This document shows, in pieces, positions 51,864-60,966 of a stretch of DNA of 64,000 nucleotides. The stretch is taken from positions 3,154,501-3,218,500 of the forward strand of contig NZ_CP063401.1 in assembly GCF_021729885.1 (NCBI RefSeq). Direction: 5' to 3'. This stretch comes from Devosia sp. SL43. Its GTDB lineage: Bacteria > Pseudomonadota > Alphaproteobacteria > Rhizobiales > Devosiaceae. A model generated the notes under the pieces. That model was not told where the DNA came from. It worked only from the letters and a program-made list of their open reading frames with translations, and searched no databases. Both the position numbers and the translations under genes were made by a program. The first letter of the stretch is position 1, and the number at the start of each line of letters is the position of its first letter.

Positions 51864-52793
51864 ATGAAGCCGGCGCGTATCATCTTGTTGGTTGTTGCCC
51901 TTGTCGCCGGCGGCCTGGCCGCATTTCTGGTGACTCGCGGCGGCCGTCCCGCTCCCCAAACGCAAACCGTGACCGAAGTCGTCCAGGAGGAAAAGGCGCA
52001 GATACTTGTCGCCAAGACCCCCATCGGCATCGGTGAGCGCCTCGGTCCGACCACGCTCGAATGGGTGGATTGGCCGGTTGGCTCCCTGCGTGCCGACTAT
52101 GTCACCATGGAAGCCATGCCTGAGGCGACGACCGACCTGACCGGCGCAGTTGCGCGCTATGAATTCTTCCCGGGCGAACCCATCCGCGAGGCCAAGCTGG
52201 TCCGTGCCGACCAGGGTTACCTGTCTGCGGTTCTGTCCGAAGGCATGCGCGGCGTTTCCGTCGGCGTCAGCGCCGTGTCGAGCGCCGGCGGTTTCGTGGT
52301 GCCGAACGACCATGTCGACGTCATCCTGACCACGCAAACGGCCGCCGGCGAGAGTTCGGAAGTCATCCTCGCCAATGTGCGCATCCTGGCGATTGGCAAG
52401 CGCATCGGCGAAGTGGGCACCAGTGGCGGGCAGAGCGAAGAAAACGTCGCTGCCGGCGCCGCGCCCCGGCCGATCACCTTCGATCGCTCGACCATCGCTA
52501 CGCTCGAACTCGACCCGGTACAGGCCGAGACCCTGATCAACGCATCAACGCGCGGCCAGCTTACCCTGACGCTGCGCTCGGTGGTCGATTTCGGCAAGGA
52601 CACCTCCATCGCCGAACGCCCAAGCAACCAGACGGTCCGCCTTATCCGCTTCGGCCAGGAGCAGGCCGTGATGGCCGGCACCGGTACCGGCCAGATGCTG
52701 GGCAACAACAACAACCCTGAATTCTTCTCAGACCCGAACGAAGGCGCCGCCGCCGAAGCCTCCGTGGTCAATAGCCATTCGACGCCGCAATAG
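51864..52793 (+). CDS. cpaB: Flp pilus assembly protein CpaB (RcpC)
   Basis: 309 residues: an N-terminal signal-anchor (MKPARIILLVVALVAGGLAAF), an SAF domain near 50-110 (VAKTPIGIGERL, FFPGEPIREAKL) and the RcpC/CpaB domain, with VGVSAVSSAGGFVVPNDHVDV in the middle. It is a periplasmic, inner-membrane-anchored component linked to the secretin. A Pro/Gln-free but Asn-rich tail (GNNNNPEF) ends the protein. It starts the main pilus operon, after a 204-bp gap. Confidence 0.94.
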   Translation: MKPARIILLVVALVAGGLAAFLVTRGGRPAPQTQTVTEVVQEEKAQILVAKTPIGIGERLGPTTLEWVDWPVGSLRADYVTMEAMPEATTDLTGAVARYEFFPGEPIREAKLVRADQGYLSAVLSEGMRGVSVGVSAVSSAGGFVVPNDHVDVILTTQTAAGESSEVILANVRILAIGKRIGEVGTSGGQSEENVAAGAAPRPITFDRSTIATLELDPVQAETLINASTRGQLTLTLRSVVDFGKDTSIAERPSNQTVRLIRFGQEQAVMAGTGTGQMLGNNNNPEFFSDPNEGAAAEASVVNSHSTPQ

Positions 52794-52807
52794 GCGTGGA
52801 GATCAGC

Positions 52808-54217
52808 ATGAACCCGTTCCTGACCAAGTTCTCCCACCGTGCCGGCCTGCTGCTGGCGCCTTTGGCGCTGGCCCTGATGGCTAGCAGCAGTTTCGTCCCG
52901 GCCGCTGCCGAGGAAACTCACATCGCCATTTCAGCGGCGGCCTATGGCGCGACGCGGTCGGTTGAAATCGAACTCAACAAGTCGATGATCATCGATTTGC
53001 CGGCCGGCGCGAGCGAAGTCGTCATTAGCCAGCCCGGCATTGCGGGCGCGGTCATGCGGACCCGCACACGAGCCATCCTTCAGGGTATGACGGGCGGCGA
53101 TACCAACATCTTCTTCCTCGACGATGCCGGCAATACCATCCAGGTTCTCGATGTCCGGGTGATTGAAGAACCGTCTCAGGTCGGCAACGCCCTGCAACAG
53201 GCTCTGCGCCGCGTCATTCCCGGTTCCAATATCATCGTTGAATCCGTCACCCTGGGCGAAACCAACCGCATCGTCCTGACCGGCACAGTGCTTTCCGGAG
53301 ACGACAGCGACCGGGCCACCCTGGTGGCGAGCCAATTTGCCGGCGGCGAGGGCAATGTGGCAAATATTCTCGACGTGTCCGGCGCCCAGCAGGTCATGCT
53401 CCAGGTCACCGTGTCGGAAGTGAAGCGTGATGTTGCCAAGCAGTTCGGCATCAATCTGGGTGCCGTCTTCAACGTAGGCCTCACCAACCTGCTCAGCTTC
53501 ACCAACACCATGGTGGATGGCGAAATCCCGCATGGTGCCGACGGCGGCTTCTCCGTCAACGGCAACAATATCTCATCTGCTATCCGCGCCCTCGAAGAGC
53601 GCGGCGCCCTGCGTGTGCTCGCCCAGCCGACACTGACCGCCATTTCTGGTGAGGCCGCGACCTTCCTGGCCGGTGGCGAAATGCCCTACTACACCTATGA
53701 CGAGCAGGATGACGGGGTCCTGCTGCGCACAGTTCTGTTCAAGCCCTACGGCGTCGAACTGGCCTTCACCCCGGTGGTCAAGTCCAACGGCACTATCGCA
53801 CTCAAGGTCGAAACCTCGGTTTCCGAGCCGCAGGCCGACCAGTCCATGACCAAACGCGAGGCCAGCACCTCGGTGGAACTGCCCAGCGGCATGACGCTAT
53901 CCATTGGCGGATTGCTGGAAGAACGGTCGAGCCAACAGGTCGATCAACTGCCCTTGCTTGGCAATATTCCGATCCTTGGTGCGCTGTTCCGGTCGCGTGA
54001 CTACCTGACCGAGCAGACCGAACTGGTCATTTTGGTGACGCCCTATCTCGTCGGCCCAAGCCCCGCCGGTACCATTCCAGTGCCGACCGACGGGACGACA
54101 ATGGCCAGCGATGCCGAAGCGATCTTCCTCGGGCGTCTCGAGAATATGTACGGCGTGGCCGGCAGCGGTGAGATCCGCGGTTCCATCTCGGGTTCGGTCG
54201 GTTTTGTTCTCGACTAG
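52808..54217 (+). CDS. cpaC: Flp pilus secretin CpaC (RcpA)
   Basis: 469 residues from ATG 52808, preceded by GTGGAG; GTG at 52796 in frame gives a longer alternative. It has a signal peptide, then the pilus N-domain (VEIELNKSMIIDLPAGASEV) and a C-terminal secretin core, with EVKRDVAKQFGINLGA, the inner gate region ALEERGALRVLAQPTLTA and LVILVTPYLV near the end. It forms the outer-membrane ring through which the pilus leaves. No cpaD follows; cpaE is next, 39 bp away. Confidence 0.95.
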   Translation: MNPFLTKFSHRAGLLLAPLALALMASSSFVPAAAEETHIAISAAAYGATRSVEIELNKSMIIDLPAGASEVVISQPGIAGAVMRTRTRAILQGMTGGDTNIFFLDDAGNTIQVLDVRVIEEPSQVGNALQQALRRVIPGSNIIVESVTLGETNRIVLTGTVLSGDDSDRATLVASQFAGGEGNVANILDVSGAQQVMLQVTVSEVKRDVAKQFGINLGAVFNVGLTNLLSFTNTMVDGEIPHGADGGFSVNGNNISSAIRALEERGALRVLAQPTLTAISGEAATFLAGGEMPYYTYDEQDDGVLLRTVLFKPYGVELAFTPVVKSNGTIALKVETSVSEPQADQSMTKREASTSVELPSGMTLSIGGLLEERSSQQVDQLPLLGNIPILGALFRSRDYLTEQTELVILVTPYLVGPSPAGTIPVPTDGTTMASDAEAIFLGRLENMYGVAGSGEIRGSISGSVGFVLD

Positions 54218-54256
54218 GGCGGCAAAAATTCGCCCAGGCGAAGGAGAGTAGGTTTC

Positions 54257-55528
54257 ATGAGTTTCCTCACCCCAGAATCCAAGAAGGTGGAAGAGCCGGC
54301 GGCCGAGATCGCCTCGGGAGCGCGCCTCATTCCGCGCATCACCATCCAGGCCTTCTGCGAGCATTCCCAGACCGCCCAACTGGTGGAAAGCGCCATCCAC
54401 GATCGCCGCATGTCCAAGGTGGCGCTGACCACCCACAATGGCGGCATCGACGGCGCCGTCGAGACCTACAAGTCCAACCCGACGCCCAACCTGATCATCG
54501 TCGAGACGACGCTGTCGCCCGACCAGATCCCTGGATCGCTCGAAAAGCTCGCCGAAGTCTGCGATGCCTCGACGCGTGTCGTGGTGCTGGGCCACGTCAA
54601 CGACGTCCTGCTCTATCGCGAGCTGATCCGCTCGGGCATTTCCGAGTATATCGTGCTGCCGGCCACGGCGGCGCAGATCGTCTCTGCGATCACCGACCTC
54701 TTCGCCTCGGAAAACTCTGCACCGATCGGCCGCACGGTTGGCTTCGTCTCGGCCAAGGGCGGCGCCGGTGGTTCGACCGTCGCGCACAACGTTTCCTGGG
54801 CCATCGCCACCGCCCTGCGCCAGGATTGCCTGATCCTCGATATGGACCTGGCCTTCGGCACTGCCGGCCTCAACTTCAATCAGGACCCGCCGCACGGCCT
54901 CGCCGACGCGGTCAACGGCAACCAGAAGCTCGACCAGACCATGCTGGACCGCCTGATGAGCAAGGCGGCCAACCACATCAACCTACTCACCGCCCCGGTG
55001 ACGCTGGATCGCACCTACGATTTCGAGGAACGCGAATTCGAGCAGATCCTGGAGCTCTGCCAGAACACCATGCCGGTCGTCGTCCTCGACATCCCGCATG
55101 CCTGGAATGCCTGGATCCGCCAGACACTGGCCACCATCGACGAGGTGGTGATCGTGGCCGAGCCGGACCTGGCCAATCTGCGCAATGCCAAGAACCTGGC
55201 CGATACCATCAAGGCCCTGCGCCCCACCGAAAGCGCACCGCTATTGGTCCTCAACAAGACCGGCGTGCCGCGCCGACCGGAGATCAATGCGGCCGAGTTC
55301 GCCAGCTCAGTGGAATGCGAATTGCTGGGTCAGATACCGTTCGAGGCGGCGCTGTTCGGCACCGCCGCCAACAACGGCCAGATGATCGCCGAGGTTTCGG
55401 CCAACCACAAAATCAACGAAGTCTACCGCGCCATCGGTATGCACGTCACCGGACGGCAGGCGGCGCATAGCGGGGGCAAGTCATCGAGCCTGATGAAGCT
55501 GCCCTCGTTCCTCAAGAAGCGGGCCTGA
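54257..55528 (+). CDS. cpaE: CpaE / TadZ pilus-localising ATPase
   Basis: 423 residues: an N-terminal receiver-like domain (about 30-150, without the full set of phosphoacceptor residues) and a C-terminal MinD/ParA-like domain. The P-loop at about 165-175 reads SAKGGAGGSTVAHN, with Gly-Gly in place of the Gly-Lys found in ParA and MinD, a known variation in CpaE/TadZ. LILDMDLAFG is the Walker B region. CpaE directs the pilus machine to a pole. GGAG and ATG lie close together at 54243-54257. Confidence 0.94.
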   Translation: MSFLTPESKKVEEPAAEIASGARLIPRITIQAFCEHSQTAQLVESAIHDRRMSKVALTTHNGGIDGAVETYKSNPTPNLIIVETTLSPDQIPGSLEKLAEVCDASTRVVVLGHVNDVLLYRELIRSGISEYIVLPATAAQIVSAITDLFASENSAPIGRTVGFVSAKGGAGGSTVAHNVSWAIATALRQDCLILDMDLAFGTAGLNFNQDPPHGLADAVNGNQKLDQTMLDRLMSKAANHINLLTAPVTLDRTYDFEEREFEQILELCQNTMPVVVLDIPHAWNAWIRQTLATIDEVVIVAEPDLANLRNAKNLADTIKALRPTESAPLLVLNKTGVPRRPEINAAEFASSVECELLGQIPFEAALFGTAANNGQMIAEVSANHKINEVYRAIGMHVTGRQAAHSGGKSSSLMKLPSFLKKRA

Positions 55529-55561
55529 CCGATCCCGGCAGCCTGAAACGGTAGGACGACT

Positions 55562-57046
55562 ATGTTTGGCAAGCGCACAACTTTCGGCGGCAACACTCCT
55601 GGCGTCAGCGAAGTCGCGCGTCCCGTTGCGAGCCCGCCACCGGCCGCGCCGGTCCGCCGCGCCGCCGACAGCGACACCATGGCCTCGCGCATGCGTTCCG
55701 GCATGGAAGAGGTCGTGGACGTCCGCGCGCCGGCCGATGCGCAGCGCGACAAGGAATATTTCCACACCAAGTCGGCCATCTTCAACGCGCTGATCGACTC
55801 GATCGACCTCAGCCAGCTCGCGACCATGGACCAGGACGCGGCGCGCGAAGAAATCCGCGACATCGTCGCCGAAATCATCGCGCTCAAGTCCATCATCATG
55901 TCCATCTCCGAGCAGGAAGACCTGCTCGAGGACATCTGCAACGACGTGCTGGGCTATGGCCCGCTGGAACCACTGCTGGCCCGCGACGACATCGCCGACA
56001 TCATGGTGAACGGCTCGCAGAAGTGCTACATCGAAGTCGCCGGCAAGGTGAAGCTGACCAATGTCCGCTTCCGCGACGACGCGCACCTGATGAACGTCTG
56101 CCAGCGTATCGTGTCCCAGGTCGGTCGCCGCGTCGATGAAAGCTCCCCGATCTGCGACGCCCGCCTCCCAGATGGTTCGCGCGTCAACGTCATCGCCCCG
56201 CCGCTGGCCATCGACGGCGCTGCGCTCACCATCCGTAAGTTCAAGAAGGACAAGCTGACACTCCAGCAGCTGGTCAAGTACAATTCCATCTCGCCCGAAG
56301 GCGCCGAGGTTTTGCGCATCCTGGGCCGTGTCCGCGCCAACGTATTGATCTCGGGTGGTACCGGTTCGGGCAAGACTACCCTGCTCAACTGCCTCACCGC
56401 TTTCATCGAAAAGGATGAACGCGTCATCACCTGCGAAGACTCGGCCGAACTGCAACTGCAGCAGCCGCATGTGGTGCGCCTTGAAACCCGCCCGCCGAAC
56501 CTGGAAGGCGAAGGCGAGATCACCATGCGCGATCTCATCAAGAACTGCCTGCGTATGCGCCCCGAACGCATCATCGTCGGCGAAGTCCGCGGCCCGGAGT
56601 CCTTCGACCTGCTCCAGGCCATGAATACGGGCCATGACGGCTCGATGGGCACGCTCCACGCCAACAGCCCGCGCGAAGCCCTTTCGCGTCTTGAATCCAT
56701 GATCACCATGGGTGGCTACAGCCTGCCCAGCCGCACCATCCGCGAAATGATCACCTCGTCGATCGACGTCGTGGTGCAGGCCGCCCGCCTGCGCGATGGT
56801 TCGCGCCGCATCACCCACATCACCGAGATCCTCGGGATGGAAGGCGACGTGATCGTGACGCAGGACATCTTCCTCTACGACATCATCGGCGAAGATTCGA
56901 ACGGCATGCTGGTCGGCAGGCACCGTTCGACTGGTATCACGAAGCCGCAATTCGCCGAGCGCGCCCGCTACTTCAACGAAGAGGGCAACCTGGTCGAGGC
57001 GCTCGAAAAGTCCAATACCGAACAGCGCGAACTGCTGGATTCGTAA
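55562..57046 (+). CDS. cpaF: CpaF / TadA pilus assembly ATPase
   Basis: 494 residues of the secretion-ATPase (type II/IV, CpaF) family that powers both extension and retraction of Flp pili. An N-terminal proline- and alanine-rich linker is followed by LGYGPLEPLLARDDIADIMVNG, a CpaF hallmark. The P-loop is GGTGSGKTTLLN (265-276), with the Walker B region RPERIIVGEVRG and the His box TGHDGSMGTLHANS. Its stop overlaps the tadB ATG by one base. Confidence 0.96.
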   Translation: MFGKRTTFGGNTPGVSEVARPVASPPPAAPVRRAADSDTMASRMRSGMEEVVDVRAPADAQRDKEYFHTKSAIFNALIDSIDLSQLATMDQDAAREEIRDIVAEIIALKSIIMSISEQEDLLEDICNDVLGYGPLEPLLARDDIADIMVNGSQKCYIEVAGKVKLTNVRFRDDAHLMNVCQRIVSQVGRRVDESSPICDARLPDGSRVNVIAPPLAIDGAALTIRKFKKDKLTLQQLVKYNSISPEGAEVLRILGRVRANVLISGGTGSGKTTLLNCLTAFIEKDERVITCEDSAELQLQQPHVVRLETRPPNLEGEGEITMRDLIKNCLRMRPERIIVGEVRGPESFDLLQAMNTGHDGSMGTLHANSPREALSRLESMITMGGYSLPSRTIREMITSSIDVVVQAARLRDGSRRITHITEILGMEGDVIVTQDIFLYDIIGEDSNGMLVGRHRSTGITKPQFAERARYFNEEGNLVEALEKSNTEQRELLDS

Positions 57047-58020
57047 TGACAGTCATCCTCCTCGCCATTCTGGCCATGGTCGCTGTGGGTGCCGCAGGCT
57101 TCGCCTTGGTGCCGTCGGCGCTTGGCGGTGGCCGTGCCGAACAGCGGCGCAAAGCGCTCCAGGTCAACACCCGCGTCAACCGGCTCGAAAACGATGCTGC
57201 CCGCAACCGCGACCAGCGCCGCAAGGAGTTGCAGCGCTCGCTCAAGCAGCAGTCAGATTCGCTCAATTCAAAAAAGCGCGTGACGCTGCCGCAACTGCTG
57301 TTCCAGGCAGGCATGACCATCAAGCCGGCGGCATTCATTCGCAACAGCATCATTTTCGGTGCCGTGGTGACGGTGGTCTTGATCGTCGTGCAGGTTCCTA
57401 TCTACCTGGCGCCGGTCTTCGGCGTCGCCTCCGGCTACCTGCTACCGCGCATGTGGGTCGGCCGCAAGCGCAAGAAGTACCAGGACAAGTTCCTGGACGA
57501 GCTGCCCAACGCCGTCGAAGCCATCGTGCGTGGCGTCAAGACCGGCCTGCCGCTCAACGATTCCATCCGCGTCGTGGCCAAGGATGCCAAGGAGCCGGTT
57601 AGGTCCGAGTTCGGCCGCGTGCTCGATCAGCAGGCTTTCGGCATGACCATGACCGAGGCGGTGGGCGTTTTGCTCGACCGCGTGCCGCTGCCGGAAGTGA
57701 ACTTCTTCGTCGTGGTCATCACCGTGCAGCAGCAGGCGGGCGGTAACCTCAGTGAAGCCCTGGGCAACCTGGCCAAGGTGCTGCGCAACCGCAAGAAGAT
57801 GAAGCAGAAGATCAAGGCCATGTCGTCCGAAGCCAAGGCCTCCGCTGGCATTATCGGCTCGCTGCCTTTCGTCGTCGGCATCCTGGTGTCCATCACCTCG
57901 CCCACCTATCTGGCGCCCCTGTTTTTCACCACCCTGGGCAATATCTGGCTGGGGATCGGCGTCGTCATGCTCGCCGCCGGTGTCTTCGTCATGAGCCGCA
58001 TGGTCAAGTTCGACTACTGA
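57046..58020 (+). CDS. tadB: TadB-like inner-membrane platform protein
   Basis: 324 residues of the type II secretion F family. A membrane helix at the N-terminus (ILLAILAMVAVGAAGFAL), two more near 100-140, the T2SSF cytoplasmic domain (LDELPNAVEAIVRGVKTGLPL, then EFGRVLDQQAFGMT), and two helices near the C-terminus. It forms the pilus platform with TadC. It shares the TAATG junction with cpaF. Confidence 0.93.
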   Translation: MTVILLAILAMVAVGAAGFALVPSALGGGRAEQRRKALQVNTRVNRLENDAARNRDQRRKELQRSLKQQSDSLNSKKRVTLPQLLFQAGMTIKPAAFIRNSIIFGAVVTVVLIVVQVPIYLAPVFGVASGYLLPRMWVGRKRKKYQDKFLDELPNAVEAIVRGVKTGLPLNDSIRVVAKDAKEPVRSEFGRVLDQQAFGMTMTEAVGVLLDRVPLPEVNFFVVVITVQQQAGGNLSEALGNLAKVLRNRKKMKQKIKAMSSEAKASAGIIGSLPFVVGILVSITSPTYLAPLFFTTLGNIWLGIGVVMLAAGVFVMSRMVKFDY

Positions 58021-58033
58021 GAAGGAGGCGCGC

Positions 58034-59035
58034 ATGGGCATTTTCGAACTACTCGGGCAACGCGAATTCCTGATCTCGGTTCTCGCTGCCATATCGGCCG
58101 CTGCCGTGGTCTTCACCTTCGGCTCGAGCTTCATCGTCAAGTCCGAGATGAAGGATCGCATCAAGCGTGTGGCGCTCGAGCGCGAAAAGATGCGCGCCGA
58201 GGAAATGTCCCGCCTGCGCGGCACCGCTACCCCCACCGACGCACGGTCCATTCGGCGCTCGGGCGAAACCAAGACCTATATGAAGAACGTCGTGGAGCGT
58301 TTCGACCTGCGCAAGGCGTTCATGGACGACGCCACAGTCGACAAGCTCGCCATGGCCGGCTTCCGTGGCCAGGGTCACCTGACGACCTTTCTGTTCATGC
58401 GCATGGCGACGCCGCTGGGCATCTTCGCCTTCGCAGCGCTCTACCTGGTGTTTCTCAATCCGGGCGAGCGCCCGCTTTATCTCAACCTGGTCTATGCCAT
58501 CGGCGCCGGATTGCTTGGTTCCTTCCTGCCGGCCATCCTGCTCAAGAACAGCACGACCAAGCGGCAGTTCTCCATCAAGCGCGCCTGGCCCGATGCCCTC
58601 GATCTGATGCTGCTCTGCGTTGAAGCCGGCATGTCGATGGAACACGCCTTCAAGCGCGTCGCCAAAGAGATCGGCCAGCAAAGCGTCGAACTCGCCGAAG
58701 AGCTGACGCTGACCACGGCCGAACTGGCCTTCCTCGAAGATCGCGGCCGCGCCTATGACAATCTAGGTCGTCGCTCGGGTCTGGACGGCGTCAAATCGGT
58801 GATGACCGCCCTGATCCAGGCCGACCGCTACGGCACCTCGGTCGGCCAGGCCCTGCGCGTGATGGCCGAAGAAGGCCGCGAACAGCGCATGATGGATGCT
58901 GAAAAGAAGGCAGCCGCACTGCCCCCCAAGCTCACGGTGCCGCTGATCCTGTTCTTCCTGCCAGTGCTGTTCATCGTCATCATCGCGCCAGCCATAATCA
59001 AGGTGTTCGGACCAGGTGGTGTTGCCGGCGGCTGA
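58034..59035 (+). CDS. tadC: TadC-like inner-membrane platform protein
   Basis: 333 residues, second type II secretion F-family platform protein: helices near 10-32 and 115-170, the F domain around 170-275 (RAWPDALDLMLLCVEAGMSM, DRYGTSVGQALRVMAEEGRE) and a C-terminal helix. GAAGGAGG lies before the ATG, 13 bp after the tadB stop. It ends the cpaB-tadC operon; the gene 18 bp downstream is convergent. Confidence 0.93.
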   Translation: MGIFELLGQREFLISVLAAISAAAVVFTFGSSFIVKSEMKDRIKRVALEREKMRAEEMSRLRGTATPTDARSIRRSGETKTYMKNVVERFDLRKAFMDDATVDKLAMAGFRGQGHLTTFLFMRMATPLGIFAFAALYLVFLNPGERPLYLNLVYAIGAGLLGSFLPAILLKNSTTKRQFSIKRAWPDALDLMLLCVEAGMSMEHAFKRVAKEIGQQSVELAEELTLTTAELAFLEDRGRAYDNLGRRSGLDGVKSVMTALIQADRYGTSVGQALRVMAEEGREQRMMDAEKKAAALPPKLTVPLILFFLPVLFIVIIAPAIIKVFGPGGVAGG

Positions 59036-59053
59036 GGGCGCGGCGCGCCTTGC

Positions 59054-59668
59054 TCAAATCCTGCGAACCAAGACTTCGGCAAAAACAACGCAGGCCGCCC
59101 AAGACCCCAAAAATGCGATGTCAGCGGCGAGGCCCGTCGGAGGCTCTCCCGTGATCACGTAGATTGGGAAGAACACCATCGACACGGCCGTGGCGCCGAT
59201 GCCAATCGCATAGGCGCGGATCATCCAGTTGCGGTGGCGTGTAAAATCCCGCTTGTAGATGGCCTGCATCGCAATGGCCAAAGCCACGCCGAGTGCGATC
59301 CCGAACAGCAACCGCCCGCTGTTCATGGCCACCGAATAGGCGTCGGGAAAGTGCCAAAGCAAACTCAACGAACTCAGCGAGATTATCGCCCCCGCTGCTA
59401 CAAACACGCGCCCCATAACGCGGTGCCAAAATCCATACTTGCGCGCCAGAACACGACCAAATTGGATTGGGCCAAGGATACCAAACGTGGCGCCGCCCAG
59501 CACATGCATGAAATGCCAGACGGGGGCGGCCGTCAGACGCTGGCTGTCCTCGGGCAGGGCACCCAGCGGGATTTGCACCGCTTGCACCGACGCCAAAACG
59601 ATCGTGAGTAGCGTACCAACGAACAATGCAGCAGGCACGACAACGGGCTTCGTGAACCAACGATTCAT
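59054..59668 (-). CDS. DUF2306 family membrane protein, second copy
   Basis: About 204 residues from ATG 59668 (59683 gives five more residues). About six membrane helices, with the family segments WHFMHVLGGATFGILGPIQF, GFWHRVMGRVFV and FTRHRNWMIRAYAIGIG. It is a diverged paralogue of the protein at 3300-3947. Function unknown. It is convergent with tadC, which is 18 bp away, and starts beside an AT-rich region. Confidence 0.82.
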   Translation of the reverse strand: MNRWFTKPVVVPAALFVGTLLTIVLASVQAVQIPLGALPEDSQRLTAAPVWHFMHVLGGATFGILGPIQFGRVLARKYGFWHRVMGRVFVAAGAIISLSSLSLLWHFPDAYSVAMNSGRLLFGIALGVALAIAMQAIYKRDFTRHRNWMIRAYAIGIGATAVSMVFFPIYVITGEPPTGLAADIAFLGSWAACVVFAEVLVRRI

Positions 59669-59683
59669 TCTACAAGTCCTCAT

Positions 59684-60022
59684 TTACGGCTCATCAGTTG
59701 CCGGATTTGTTCCGCTGGAAGACGTCTTCAATCTTCGACGCCGAACACTTCAGAATGCGGAAGTCGGCTTCAAGGAATTACTTGTTTTGCGGCATAACGC
59801 TCGTGGCTCCTGCAGCATTCACACATGCTCGTAAGGGCTTCCAACGTAACCTTAGTCTTACATTCGGTAAAATATCATAAACTCAAAGTCAAGGATATTT
59901 AACATAGATGGCGCGTGAGGAGCTGGACTTCGCCTGGCAGCTTGCGCTGCACGTGCGACCGCTCCGATTGTCTCGACAGAGCTGATCGGCTGCTGCCGGG
60001 AATCGAGGAGATATTGCCTGGT
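59684..60022. other. Intergenic stretch, AT-rich, no intact gene
   Basis: This 339-bp piece between the DUF2306 start and the barrel remnant is AT-rich around 59815-59910. Short open frames begin at 59698 and 59908 but carry no recognisable sequence. It may include the promoter of the DUF2306 gene and decayed 5' parts of the remnant. Confidence 0.4.
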
Positions 60023-60176
60023 ATGCGGCTCTACACCGCCGGTGGCGTTGCCGCTGTGGGTGCCACCGGGATTGCCGGTCTCTCCACCAACCGCAGCACG
60101 GCTTGAGGCTGGACCTCAGGTGTCGGCGCGGAATTCGTGGTGACGGAACAGGTCTCGATCAAGACCGAATACTGGT
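60023..60176 (+). pseudogene. Remnant of an outer-membrane beta-barrel (Omp25-like) gene
   Basis: The plus strand from ATG 60023 reads MRLYTAGGVAAVGATG, then a TGA at 60104-60106 in the same frame, then GWTSGVGAEFVVTEQVSIKT and EYW. The order (LYTAGGVA strand, then GWTxGxGxE, then SIKTEYW) is that of the final strands of Omp25/Omp31-type porins in Rhizobiales. A stop codon interrupts it, no complete N-terminal part is visible upstream, and the usual C-terminal Phe is missing. I read it as a decayed gene fragment. The match is from memory, not an alignment. Confidence 0.5.
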
Positions 60177-60195
60177 TAAAGACAGACGCTCGCCT

Positions 60196-60966
60196 CTACC
60201 CGTTCTCGATCATGTCCCAGCGGTTCTGCTGGGTCAGCAGGGCGCGGACATAGGCCATGTTGCTTTCCACCTGCTCGGGCGGCAGCTCGGCCGCATACAT
60301 GGCGCGGCATTCGTCGAACCGGCCCTGCAACCCGACGATCAGCGCCAGATTCTGGCGAATTTGGCTGGTCGCACCGCGCATCTGCACGGCACGCCGCAGG
60401 TGCTGTTCGGCCGCGGGCAATTCATTGGTCATGGCGTAGCTGAGGCCCAGATTGGCCTCGATCGACGCCTCGCCCGGCGCGATGGTCAGCGCCTGGGTAT
60501 AGAGCTGGCGGGCCTCGCCATTGCGCCCGAGTTGGTCGAGCGTCGCGCCCTTGACCAGCAGCGCATTCCAATCGGGCACGTCGGGGCGGATGACGTTGTC
60601 GAGCACGGTGAGCGACTGCTCGAACCGGCCGTCTGATGTCAGCGCCTTGGCATAGGCGACGGAAATGTCGACATCATCAGGATAGGCGGTGATGCCGTTT
60701 TCCAGCACCGCAACCGCCTGCGGGCTCTGGCCGACGGCGCGCAGGGCCGCTGCATAGTGGATGATCACGGCCTTGTCGCGCGGGTTGGACTTGTAGCGCG
60801 CTGCCAGTTCACCAAGGGTCTGCAAATTCTGTCCGGCCGCCATGCCCGAATAATCGGGCGACGGCATGCTGCCGCGGTTGGAGGCGCAAGCGCCCAGCGC
60901 AACCACCGCAACGCCGGCCAGCATAAGCGTGCGCAGGGCTTTGATACCATGGTTGAGGGACGTCAC
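60196..60966 (-). CDS. tadD: TadD-like TPR lipoprotein
   Basis: 256 residues, with a lipoprotein signal ending LGACAS (Cys is the lipidation site). The rest is tetratricopeptide repeats; LYTQALTIAPGEASIEANLGLSYAM is a typical unit. TadD is the pilotin-like TPR lipoprotein needed for secretin assembly. It is separated from tadC by the DUF2306 gene and the remnant and lies on the minus strand. A CtrA-like box is upstream at 61076-61090. Confidence 0.88.
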   Translation of the reverse strand: MTSLNHGIKALRTLMLAGVAVVALGACASNRGSMPSPDYSGMAAGQNLQTLGELAARYKSNPRDKAVIIHYAAALRAVGQSPQAVAVLENGITAYPDDVDISVAYAKALTSDGRFEQSLTVLDNVIRPDVPDWNALLVKGATLDQLGRNGEARQLYTQALTIAPGEASIEANLGLSYAMTNELPAAEQHLRRAVQMRGATSQIRQNLALIVGLQGRFDECRAMYAAELPPEQVESNMAYVRALLTQQNRWDMIENG

